From NCBI GenBank assembly GCA_030248295.1, contig JASANH010000666.1, positions 78,721-142,720 of the forward strand: a stretch of DNA of 64,000 bases, read 5' to 3'. The DNA is from Mesodorylaimus sp. YZB2_4 (Eukaryota; Nematoda; Enoplea; Dorylaimida; Dorylaimidae). Below, in pieces: positions 25,096-33,599 of this stretch. Numbering within the stretch: position 1 is the first letter of the stretch; each line of letters begins with the position of its first letter. Position numbers and translations under genes: made by a program. A model generated the notes under the pieces. The model saw only the letters and a list, made by a program, of their open reading frames with translations, was not told the origin of the DNA and did not search any database.

Positions 25096-25115
25096 AGGTC
25101 GAAGGATTAGGTCTG
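24421..25115. repeat. 31-bp minisatellite rich in AGGTCA, two arrays
   Basis: A 31-bp unit (GGTTCAGGTCAGGTC, then GGGGTCGAGGTCAAAG) repeats about 5-6 times at 24421-24596 and about 6-7 times at 24920-25115, one array per copy of the segmental duplication. Each unit contains GGTTCAGGTCA and AGGTCAAAG words. Open frames across the arrays follow from the repeat. Confidence 0.85.
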
Positions 25116-25119
25116 GTCG

Positions 25120-25860
25120 AGGCTCCTGGAGGGTCCCCTTTTTAAACTGGGAAACTGTGCAGTGCTGGTGAAGCTTTTTGACCCCTTTGTCGTTTTTCCT
25201 CGATGTCGTGGCCAAGGGTGGCTACCCCTGACCGCGGCCAAACAGCAAGAAATGCCAACTTTGTCATAATACTGAAGCCGCATGTTTTCAGGAGTAAATG
25301 TAAGAGATCAGCGAGGCATATTGCATGGGCGTGCAGAAATAACGGCTACCCCTGGACCACATAACGATTTGGTGTGATGCGTTCGATCGTGGCTGAAATA
25401 CACCAACTAAATGCCGCTGATCGATATGCAACTGGTCGAGCCGAGAAGCCTTTTGGGTGCGCAAGGTGTGGCGTAAGTGCTATTGGTTTTGGCGGACGAT
25501 AGTAGCGTCGAGACCCATATTATTATCGAAGTGGATGCTCATTGATGATGAGGCCATGATTTTGAGAAAGACTTTGGGGTCTCGTCGATTTGAAGGGAGG
25601 AATTGGAGCTTGTTTTAACTCCCTCTGCCAAGTCTAGGTGCTGTGTTCTTGATGTCCAAAATGCTGTCTTCACGACCATGGGCAAGGCCACGATGGAAAG
25701 ATAAACGCGGGTATTTTAAAAGATTTGTTTAAAAATTTTGTAACGCGAATATACGGTTATGGAATTAAGTGCTGTCTTGAATAAAATGGTGCAGCAAGTG
25801 GTTTCGTGAGCCTTGATGTACAGTAGTTATGGCTGTAGTAATGCGGACTTTGAAAAGGTT
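25120..25860. other. No gene recognised
   Basis: No supported gene or repeat was seen between the second minisatellite and the GGC-rich tract. Confidence 0.4.
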
Positions 25861-25929
25861 TCATTAGTTTGGAAGGCGCCTCGGTTCTTTTTTCAGTTGC
25901 ACACGTTTTTATAGCTTCAAGGAGAACAA

Positions 25930-26190
25930 TGAATGCGAACGGCGAGGGCGGCGGTGGAGGTGGCGGCGGGAGAGGTGGCGGCGGACGAGGTGGCGGCGGC
26001 AGAGGTGGTGGCGGTGGGAGCAGCAGCGAATGGACGCGTCGGCTGAGGCCGAAGACGACAGCGACTGCTTCCACGCCGCCACCACGGCCATGGTTAAGAC
26101 GGCTGCGGCCACGCTTGGCCAAATTTTGAAAGAGTTGCTGCGAGTGCTTTTGAAAGTTGCTGCAAAGAGCTTTGATAATTTTGATTTTTT
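25930..26190 (+). other. GGC/GGT-rich tract with a possible short exon
   Basis: 25945-26018 is a run of GGC/GGT/GGA triplets, which gives polyglycine on one strand and polyproline on the other. Immediately after it, a plus-strand frame from the ATG at 26031 encodes about 54 residues, acidic then helical (MDASAEAEDDSDCF...LGQILKELLRVLLKVAAKS), ending near 26193. This may be a real exon or chance; no family is recognised. Confidence 0.3.
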
Positions 26191-26455
26191 CTGAGTTTTT
26201 TTTAAAGATATGAGATTTGTTATGTTTGTTAGTTTTGTATCCGTTGTAGCCCACACGTGTTGTACATAAATAAGTGACGAGGGAGCGAGTACTTAAGGTT
26301 GAGCTTGTGAATCGAGCGTCAGGCAGAAGCCAGGCCAAAGTAGCTTTCTTGGTCGCTTCTTATTATTCATTATGTGCCAGGGCTGTTTTCTTGAACTCCC
26401 GCCTACAGTAAGCCCAATGCCTGATCATCAAAAGAGTGTGCGGTCGCTGAAAGAC

Positions 26456-26970
26456 ATGGCTATACTATATGTGATGAATCACTGGCTCGCACCGAAGCGG
26501 GCGCCCCCTAATGGTATGAATCAGTCAGCGTTGCCGGCATTCTCCATGAAAGCCCGGAAAGGAATGATATCAAATGAACAGTGCCAAGAGGCATGAAATC
26601 AGTCAAATGTGGACAATTTGAACTGTCATCACGTTTGGGCGAAAACATCGTTATTTTGAATTCGCCGCCAATCAGGTTCTTATCGATCTCGTCTGCTAGG
26701 ATGCGGCAAGCTGACTATGTTGCGCAGCTGTGCACAGTATGCCTTCGAACCTGATTGGCGGCAAATTCAAAATAACGATGTTTTCGCCCAAACGTGATGA
26801 CAGTTCAAATTGTCCACATTTGACTGATTTCATGCCTCTAGGCACTGTTCATTTGATATCATTCCTTTCCGGGCTTTCATGGAGAATGCCGGCAACGCTG
26901 ACTGATTCATACCGTTAGGGGGCGCTCGCTTCGGTGCGAGCCAGTGATTTATCACATATAGTATAGCCAT
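26456..26970. mobile_element. Fold-back MITE with 223-bp inverted arms and 10-bp target duplication
   Basis: The left arm (26456-26678) and right arm (26747-26970) are almost perfect inverted copies, starting ATGGCTATACTATATGTGAT, with a 68-bp spacer. GCTGAAAGAC flanks the element on both sides (26446-26455 and 26971-26980) as a direct repeat. Long inverted arms plus a 9-10 bp target duplication fit Mutator-like elements. It has no coding capacity. High arm identity and an intact duplication imply a recent insertion. Confidence 0.8.
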
Positions 26971-27424
26971 GCTGAAAGACGACGAGAAAACTTAAACAAA
27001 GAAAGGACCAGTTTTTTTCTCGCTGGTGGATTACGTGCATTTTGTTGTTTATGGATCGAGTGCGTGTACTCACAATTTTGTTTTTTAGACAGTCGAGAGG
27101 GGTGAACATGCAAAGCGGGAAAAAAAGAGGGCTAAAGGTGGTTTGTGGGAGGAGCAATGGTTATGCAAAAGTGTTTTTCTCCATTACTTTCCTTTTTCAG
27201 GTTTGTTCGAGACTCGCTCTTATCTCTGATAGAAAGCTGTTTTCAATCATCAGGGCCCGAGAAGGTAAGCATGTTGAACTCGGTATGTGGGAAAATTTTA
27301 AGGTTTAGGCCTCTAGTCATTAGTTTCAAAGCTTTTTGACTCGAAGAAAAGTTCGGAGAAACCTGATACACCCGATCAAATACCTACTGCATATTCGACC
27401 ACATCGTGCCATGGTTTTCCTTAG

Positions 27425-28356
27425 GAAAATGAGTATAAAAATGGAAGGAAGCGCTTGCTGGTGCATGGAAGACGAGAAGACAGCTCAGGTAAATTATAGC
27501 GGGATTATGGTGACACCTATTCTCAATAGGTTCTTTTTAGGGCGTCCTCTACGAGCAGCTACAATCAGTTCGGGCGACTCTGGTTGACAAGATGGATATG
27601 GTTCCATTGGTCTTTGGCTCAAACAAAGCTCTCGCCAGCATAGCCGTGATGCGACCATCGACATTAGAAAACCTCGCTTTAGCCGATGACCTGAAGCGGC
27701 GGCAGGTCGAGCAATATGGTCAGTTGTATTTGGACGAAGTCAGTTTATTCTGTTCCAAGTACCCGCTAGCTCCGAGGGATGTCCTGACGCGAGATCAAGT
27801 ACTGAAAAAGCGACCATCAACGAAGCCGCTGGCTAAAATTCGAATCGAGGTATGCTCACTGAAGGCTTGGAATCAGCTGGGAAGGCCTTAGCAACGCGAT
27901 GTCACGAGTGACCGACGAGACACGGGATAGTGGCACTTTCCACCCTCCTGAAACAGTGGTTGGTACCTCGCTAGCGGGTTTAAATCACACGCCTCGGCCC
28001 TAAGGAAGTGAGAACCATGCCTTTAAGGAATGCAGGACCTGTTGGCCGGGAGCGGGAATGCATTACCCACTTTGTTGTAGGATGTAGCTTTGAACTACGC
28101 AGTAGTTACAATCGCGATTTTATAGGTGCCACATGCTGCTGTTGCAACAGAAGAGGCAGCTGCGAACAGAGCACAAAAACGGCCAGCATCGCAGGAATGG
28201 ACATCACCGCCTCTGCCATCTAGAAGTCGTGTCGAATATGGCGTGCCATGGCCCATGGTTTACACCCAGCGTAAGCTAACCGATTTTTTTAAGCTGGTTC
28301 AGCAACCGAACAAGAAGCAGCGAAGGATTACCGAGTTTTTCGTCAAATTGGCATAG
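27425..28356 (+). CDS. WRN/RecQ-like protein, C-terminal exons: HRDC domain and two PIP boxes
   Basis: Exon 27541-27849 encodes an HRDC domain. YEQLQSVRATL leads into VPLVFGSNKALASIA, then MRPSTLENL, then a helix ending in LFC. The NK.L..(I/M)A..RP(T/S)T.EN pattern is close to that of Werner-type RecQ helicases, where HRDC helps DNA binding. Upstream, 27425-27488 (acceptor CCTTAG, donor CAG|GTAAAT) joins in phase as a probable exon. The last exon, 28126-28356, joins in phase 0 (acceptor TTATAG). It ends with two consensus PCNA-interacting motifs, QRKLTDFF and QRRITEFF, seven residues before the C-terminus but one. Helicase core exons were not recognised between 25 and 27.4 kb, where the fold-back element sits. 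The gene may therefore be truncated, or the core is a separate unit. Confidence 0.6.
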
Positions 28357-28507
28357 ACCTGCAGGTGACCAGTGCTGGGGGATTTGATTTCAGACTTTCT
28401 ATTGTGTTTGAACTTATCATGCGCGCAATTTAAGAATGCTTCAATCTTTTCTATGTAACTTGTATCCTACACGTGTTTGTAAATAGTGGGCTGCTTGCGT
28501 ATGATGG

Positions 28508-28513
28508 AATAAA
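28508..28513 (+). promoter_or_regulatory. Polyadenylation signal AATAAA
   Basis: AATAAA lies 152 bp after the stop of the HRDC/PIP-box gene and is the likely 3'-end signal of that transcript. The next gene's first acceptor is 132 bp further on. Confidence 0.5.
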
Positions 28514-28632
28514 AGTTTCAGACATTTGATGTGTTTACGACTAGATGAAAGCTGCGACGAGTCGCCTGTTGTACCCTGTATTAGCTGAACCTATGTGAAT
28601 AGAAGCATGCTTGCTCTGATATCAACTTCTAA

Positions 28633-28646
28633 TTGTTTTCTTTTAG
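28633..28646 (+). promoter_or_regulatory. Splice acceptor three bases before the G-patch start codon
   Basis: TTGTTTTCTTTTAG is a strong pyrimidine-rich acceptor ending 3 nt before the ATG at 28650. No donor for a 5'-UTR intron is obvious. This is the arrangement of a spliced-leader trans-splice site and, with the upstream gene ending about 290 bp earlier, of a downstream operon gene. An ordinary 5'-UTR intron is the alternative. Confidence 0.45.
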
Positions 28647-28649
28647 ATA

Positions 28650-30114
28650 ATGGCGACTGAACAAAAAATTGAAGAAGTGAGTAATTCGAGCGTGCCGCCA
28701 CCGCCAGAAATCGTGGAAGTGGTCGAGGAGGAGGTAAGTTATTTGCCTTTCTTGCTGCTTTAGGGTTCAGGCGATTGTGCAAAATAAGAAATAGCTGGGC
28801 AGCGCGAGATAGTGCGAAAAGCTGAACAAGAAACTGGCAGGGAAACCTGTGCACCCTGTACTGCATTTTTGCCGCCTCATGTAACCCCCCGCCTGGTAGG
28901 CCATGGCGAGTGGGAGAGAGTAATCGATACTCTCCCCTGGCTGGGAAACGTCAACCCCTCGGGTTGATGTTGCAGCCGTAGGTATAGTCGCACGACTATC
29001 CTGCTCCAGTCGGAGTTTTTGTCCCGCCGACTTCGGTCGGCCGCCTCCCTTCTACGCCTGCCAGGCCTGGTTACACTCATTTTCTGTAATGCCGATTTCA
29101 GGAGCGGGCGACTGGTCGTAAGGTGCAGGCCAGTCGACCCACCAACGACCTATGCCGTGTCTTCTCTGACATGTGCTGCATCAACGTCGGAGATTTGGAC
29201 TCGCGAGACCGGGTAAGATCCAGAAGGCTTGCTTTTTTTCATGCTGACGAAATCTTATGTTTCTAGGCGTGGTCATTTGAAATAGGTGGGGACTACGACC
29301 TGGAGCCGGGCAACGAAGAAGATGAGGAAGGGGAAGAGCCGGAGAAGCAGAAGAAGGAGAAATTGTGGCAACGCCGGCTCCGTCGAACGATGTTGGAGGA
29401 CCACTACTGGTCGTGGATGAACGGCACACGCGTTGCGAAACCAACGCCCACCGACAAACTGTGGGCCGCCGTCGAGGACGCCAGTGATCGCATCCTGGAA
29501 CCATTGGGGGCGTGGCAGTCCGAATCGCGCCCGCTTGCCTCGGCTTTGCTGCTCGCCATGGGCTACAAAGTCGGCGGCGGTTTGGGTCGCTACGGGCAAG
29601 GCATCGTGTCGCCTATCGAATCGATACCAAGCTCGAATGCGGCCCAGCGCGAGAAGGCTCTATATCGGCCACGCCCCCTGTTTGCAGAAGCGACGGCGCG
29701 TCCAATTTTGGTAAGAGCATCTGTTTCACGATAAGACCAGTGGGTCACTTGGTTGTGTGCAATCCTTGCGTCATTACAGGCGAGGATCGTGGCCAACATA
29801 GCGGAGAGGGAGGCGAAGAAGAAGGCTAAGAAGGAGGAGGAGGAGTTGGCGAAGGAGAAGAAAAAGTTGGCGAAGGAGGAGGAGGAGTTGGCGAAGGAGG
29901 AAGCGGCCTTGTTTCAGGCGGTGAGGGCTCTTTTCACATCACCAAGGTAGGAGCTTCTATTTTCGCTTGCCACTTATAGCTGGCGGCGTCAGCTTGCGTA
30001 TCGTACTGCAAGCGATGCAAGGCGGACGTCAACGACCATCAGACGTCGTCCCACCAGGAGTGGTGGGACAGCCTGCAGCCAGCGACGCGTGCGGCGCTGT
30101 GCAAGCGTAAGTGA
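28650..30114 (+). CDS. G-patch protein, ZGPAT-like, five exons
   Basis: Exons 28650-28733, 29102-29212, 29267-29710, 29780-29920 and 29980-30114 all join in phase 0 with GT-AG introns, giving about 304 residues without interruption. Exon 3 carries the G-patch: ASALLLAMGYKVGGGLGR followed by YGQGIVSPIE, preceded by LGAW as in ZGPAT-type proteins. G-patches bind RNA and activate DEAH helicases. Exon 4 is a lysine/glutamate coiled coil (KKEEEELAKEKKKLAKEE). Exon 5 ends with C-x2-C-x6-H-x4-H (YCKRC...DHQTSSH), a possible zinc finger. The N-terminus is acidic (VEVVEEE-like). I infer a nuclear RNA-related role. The CCCH finger and Tudor domain of animal ZGPAT were not recognised, so orthology is uncertain. 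Confidence 0.7.
28890..29070. ncRNA. Cluster of perfect hairpins in intron 1 of the G-patch gene
   Basis: Six short inverted repeats follow each other in 180 bp: CGCCTGG..CCATGGCG (28890-28908), GGGAGAG..CTCTCCC (28912-28936), TCAACCC-CTC-GGGTTGA (28951-28967), ATAGTCG-CA-CGACTAT (28984-28999), GCCGAC-TTCG-GTCGGC (29026-29041) and CCAGGCCTGG (29061-29070). The density, and the TTCG tetraloop in particular, suggest a folded RNA rather than chance. I recognise no known RNA family and cannot decide the strand. It could also be part of a transposon. Confidence 0.4.
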
Positions 30115-30264
30115 TTGGCCGGGGAAACAAAGTGGGAGGGGGGGATAAGTTAGTCGAGTTGGTTTGGGAAAAATTTTTTTGTGTGACAAGGGAGAAAAAT
30201 TTATATTTGTGCCAGTGCCGCGTTGTAAATATTATTTGTGCCATTGATTAGGAAAAAACTTATA

Positions 30265-30432
30265 TTTGTGCCATTGATTTTCTTTGTATATAAGCGCCGT
30301 AATCCACCAGTGTCTGTAATTATGCACATTACATTATTTATTTGTACAGTAACTTATTTGTACAGTGCCTTGCTATTGATTTCCTTTGTATATAAGCGCC
30401 GTAATCTACTCGTGTCTGTAATTATGTACATT
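30265..30432. repeat. Direct duplication containing TATATAAGCGCCGTAAT
   Basis: About 58 bp (TTGATTT(T/C)CTTTGTATATAAGC...) occurs at 30274-30333 and again at 30376-30434 with few changes. TATATAAG is TATA-box-like. Both copies lie directly upstream of the 33-bp minisatellite. Confidence 0.6.
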
Positions 30433-30467
30433 TACTCTGGTGAAACACTAAAAAATCTACAACACAG

Positions 30468-30816
30468 GTGGGCACAAAATTCATGGAATATACAACACAG
30501 GTGGGCACAAAATTCATGGAATATACAACACAGGTGGGCACAAAATTCATGGAATATACAACACAGGTGGGCACAAAATTCATAGAATATACAACACAGG
30601 TGGGCACAAAATTCATGGAATATACAACACAGGTGGGCACGAAATTCATGGAATATACAACACAGGTGGGCACAAAATTCATGGAATATACAACACAGGT
30701 GGGCACAAAATTCATGGAATATACAACACAGGTGGGCACAAAATTCATGGAGTATACAACACAGGTGGGCACAAAATTCATGGAATATACAACACAGGTG
30801 GGCACAAAATTCATAC
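30468..30816. repeat. 33-bp minisatellite, ~10.5 copies
   Basis: The unit starts GTGGGCACAAAATTCATGGA and continues ATATACAACACAG. Eleven starts are spaced exactly 33 bp apart, with only isolated substitutions. Because 33 is a multiple of three, frames stay open on both strands, giving 11-residue repeats (GTKFMEYTTQV on plus). There are no spacers, so this is not CRISPR-like. Confidence 0.95.
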
Positions 30817-31034
30817 GCAACAAAAAAGGCAATAGTGGAACAATGTACAACACGAGTGGGCAAATGACGAAATCAAAACGTGTGTATGCGAGTCATTTCG
30901 TATCACAGCTCTTTCTATAAGCCCATGCACTGCTCAATCGATCGATTGTTGACAGGCTGATGCTGCACCAACCAATGATTGTGGTAAGCAACGAAAAAAT
31001 GCTGAAAGCACAGGCACTCTTCGCAGTGCACGCA

Positions 31035-32757
31035 TCAAATAAAAGCGGGCTGTGGTCCGCACGACTGGCGTCTGCACTGGTCCAAGGTTGGCGGGAAAAG
31101 AATTTCATTGGCCGTCTCGAATTGCGGCGGCCGCTCGAAACGCAGACCTAAAGAGGAGTACAGAGTATTCTTACAGCCTTGACACGTGCACGAACCTCCT
31201 TACCTGACGCATAAAACGCGTATTGACCCATCGGTGCGAAACGGGGGCGCTCGAACATGTGATGTACCAGGGACTGGATCTTAATTACGTTGTCACGTTG
31301 GTACAGGTTGATGTGGAGCTGCCGGCATTGCGCATGATCGTAGAATCGCCGAACAACGCCTTTCCATTGCCGATTGTAATAAACATCAAGTGGCTGCGTT
31401 GTGGCTGTTGCGCCGGGTGGTATGACCATGCGCTTGACTTGGAAACCAAGATTGTAAGCCGGTTCGTCATCTGGCTCCACCTTGTGCTCCGTTTGACCAC
31501 CCCACGAATCGAGTAGCAGCAGACAGTCGCCTGTTAGCGCCGGCGACAAACGGTATTCCAAGTACCGATCGAATAGACTGCTTGTCAGTTTTCCTGACGC
31601 GCTGCACGTAACTTGGAACCAGGAGAACGCAAAAAATAAGATGAACGTCATCAAAGAAGGATATAAAACATACTTTGACATTGGGGGCCCGAAAATATGT
31701 CTTCTCGATCTTCGGGCCCATCTTCCCAGTCGTTTCCTGGAGGCACAGATATAACGGTGACAACAACTTGCCCGACGACGTTAAAGCAGGCTGCACCGTG
31801 TACGAGTGGGTCGTCTTGTTCATCGATCTGATCGACAATGCTGTGTCTTTTTCCCCTGTTAAAACGAAACGCAGATATTTTAAAAGTACAGCAGATGATA
31901 GGGACAGAATGCCCACCTTTCCACGTTAGCGTTCGACCACTAAAGTACTCGTACAGATAACCAGATTGATCAGTATTTATGACCAAATCCGGGTCATAGT
32001 TGGCGAGCTCGCCCAGGGCCTCGAGGCGGAACTCCCACGCGGCTTCCTCCATTTCCACCGCCTTCCGCACCTTCGCGTCAGACCAAACCTTGGTCACCTA
32101 AAACAAGAACAACCTATACAAACGCATCTTTGCTTCGCAGCTAGAATTACGTACCTTTCGGCTGCAAATATTGTTACGCCGTTTCCAGTTCTGGGCCCAG
32201 TAATTGCTTAATGGGGTCTTGCTTGACTCGTGATCCAAGCCCTCTTCGGCCGAGGCTTCTCTCGCCCACTGCACCACGTCACGATCACGCACCGTCAATT
32301 TCAGCGCGCGTGCCTCGTCAAATCGTTGCTGCACCTTGTCATTGACGGCTTGCCACTTCATTTTTCGCGTGCCACCAGCGGCAACCTGCTTTCGGAACCG
32401 CCGCAGCTGCTTCTGATCTAGGCCCCGGAAATTGCGCTGTATACTCGGAAACTTGTAGTTCGGGTGGGCGTCGCAGAATGCTATCAACTTTTTCTTTTTT
32501 TCCCAGGTCCATTCACTGTCCTTGGCCTTCTTTTTTTCTGGCTTGTAGTCGCTGTCGCTCCCTTTGGACCCGTTCTCGCTGTCTTCTTCTGATTCGGGCT
32601 GATTTTTCTCCATGGGCTGTACTTCGACCATTTCTTCCACAATATCCAAGCAATGATCGCCACCTTTATCTTTCTCGACTACAATGCGGCATTTTGAAAA
32701 CCCATAGTCACGGGAGATATCGGTCAGCAGGTCGCCCACAGTTATGCTAGTGTCCAC
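31035..32757 (-). CDS. pogo-like DDE transposase, five exons
   Basis: Exons: 32757-32155, 32097-31917, 31855-31674, 31611-31204 and 31147-31035, with GT-AG introns of 56-62 bp. Exon 1 contains an acidic/lysine-rich linker and helix-turn-helix DNA-binding region (KKKLIAFCDAHPNYKFPS). Exons 2-4 contain the DDE_1 nuclease with LVINTDQSGY (first D), LLLLDSWGGQT (second D) and TTQPLDVYYN (third D), plus HSYTVQPALTSSGKLLSPL. The triad is therefore kept. Upstream, a further 16 codons (MKLCVNVSGNGEVALI) are in frame but separated by a TAG at 32758-32760; together with exon 1 they resemble a ubiquitin-like fold. The exon 3/4 junction does not hold frame with a strict GT-AG splice, so one base may be missing. 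It may be a transposon or a domesticated gene. Confidence 0.7.
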
Positions 32758-32760
32758 CTA

Positions 32761-33510
32761 GATTAGGGCCACCTCACCATTTCCGCTAACGTTAACGCAT
32801 AATTTCATTTTTTCTGATCTAAAAAGCAAGCAGCACATGATTTACTCCCCAAAAATCTCAATTTCTTGCATAAGCTCCCTCAAAACCCATGAACCTTCAT
32901 TTTTTAAACCAGACCCCAGCCCTAGAAAATATGAGAAAAAACTGGTTCAAGAACAAGAGCGAATCATGGCAGGACAAATATGCACTGGTTATCAGGTGAA
33001 GGTTAGACACAATACATCATGCAAAACACGAACACACACGGCCTAACCATCACTGTATCTCATAGAACTAGTCAGACAAGATGAACGATGTCTCTAGGCA
33101 AATGGTCAGGATCCATTTAATTGCTGAATGAATTATGCTGAATATCTTATTAGGGAAAATGTCATCCTGGCGCCAATTTAAACCTGAAGATAAGAAGTTC
33201 TCTCGATTGACTATATCACACTGGCACATCATTCATCGGATATGCAGCTTTGGCATGATAGTCAAGCCTGCATAATCTAAATCGCTACCTATCGCTGTAT
33301 GTCTGGCACAAACTTTTCAGCAACTTCATTCCTGCTTCAAAAAGAAGCATGGAAGCCACCATCAGACTAACGACCTGAACAAGCGTCTTTAACAAATTTA
33401 GGGTATTTCGACTTACCTCACATGTTCATCATCATCATGTTCATGTTTTACCACATCACCAAACGCTTATGCGCACTCGAGGGTGAAGGGACACATTTTA
33501 CACGAAATGA
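32761..33510. other. Pogo upstream region; no other gene recognised
   Basis: Contains the 16 candidate N-terminal codons of the pogo gene (32761-32808). No terminal inverted repeat was identified and no other gene is supported. Confidence 0.35.
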
Positions 33511-33516
33511 TTTACT

Positions 33517-33597
33517 GGCCCGCGAGTCGAACACTCGCCCGTAACTGCGCACCTGGCGTGAGAGGCAGACGCCTAACCCACCAGGCCACGAGGCCGG
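33517..33597 (-). tRNA. tRNA-like sequence (pseudogene or SINE head), anticodon loop resembling Glu-CTC
   Basis: On the minus strand, TGGCCTGGTGGGTTAGGCG fits an A box. A 7-base loop CTCTCAC would place anticodon CTC. The T arm is perfect: GCGAG-TGTTCGA-CTCGC with a B-box-like GTGTTCGACTC. The anticodon stem pairs poorly and the acceptor stem only partly, so a functional tRNA is unlikely. A tRNA-derived SINE or decayed tRNA is more plausible. Confidence 0.4.
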
Positions 33598-33599
33598 TG

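Noticed and set aside
24421..25115. AGGTCA words as a nuclear-receptor response element
   Set aside because: The words are forced by a 31-bp minisatellite and lie inside a recent duplication; spacing is not that of one receptor type.
25930..26030. Glycine-rich or proline-rich protein
   Set aside because: The composition follows from a GGC/GGT triplet run and all frames give low-complexity products.
27191..27254. Exon GTTTGTTCGAG...GAGAAG upstream of the RecQ-like exons
   Set aside because: Splice-like borders exist, but in the phase needed to join the next exon it contains a stop.
30468..30816. CRISPR-like array
   Set aside because: Units are contiguous with no spacers, and the DNA is eukaryotic.
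30422..30920. Long open frames on both strands over the 33-bp array
   Set aside because: They exist only because the repeat unit is a multiple of three; no start context or non-repeat coding sequence supports a protein.
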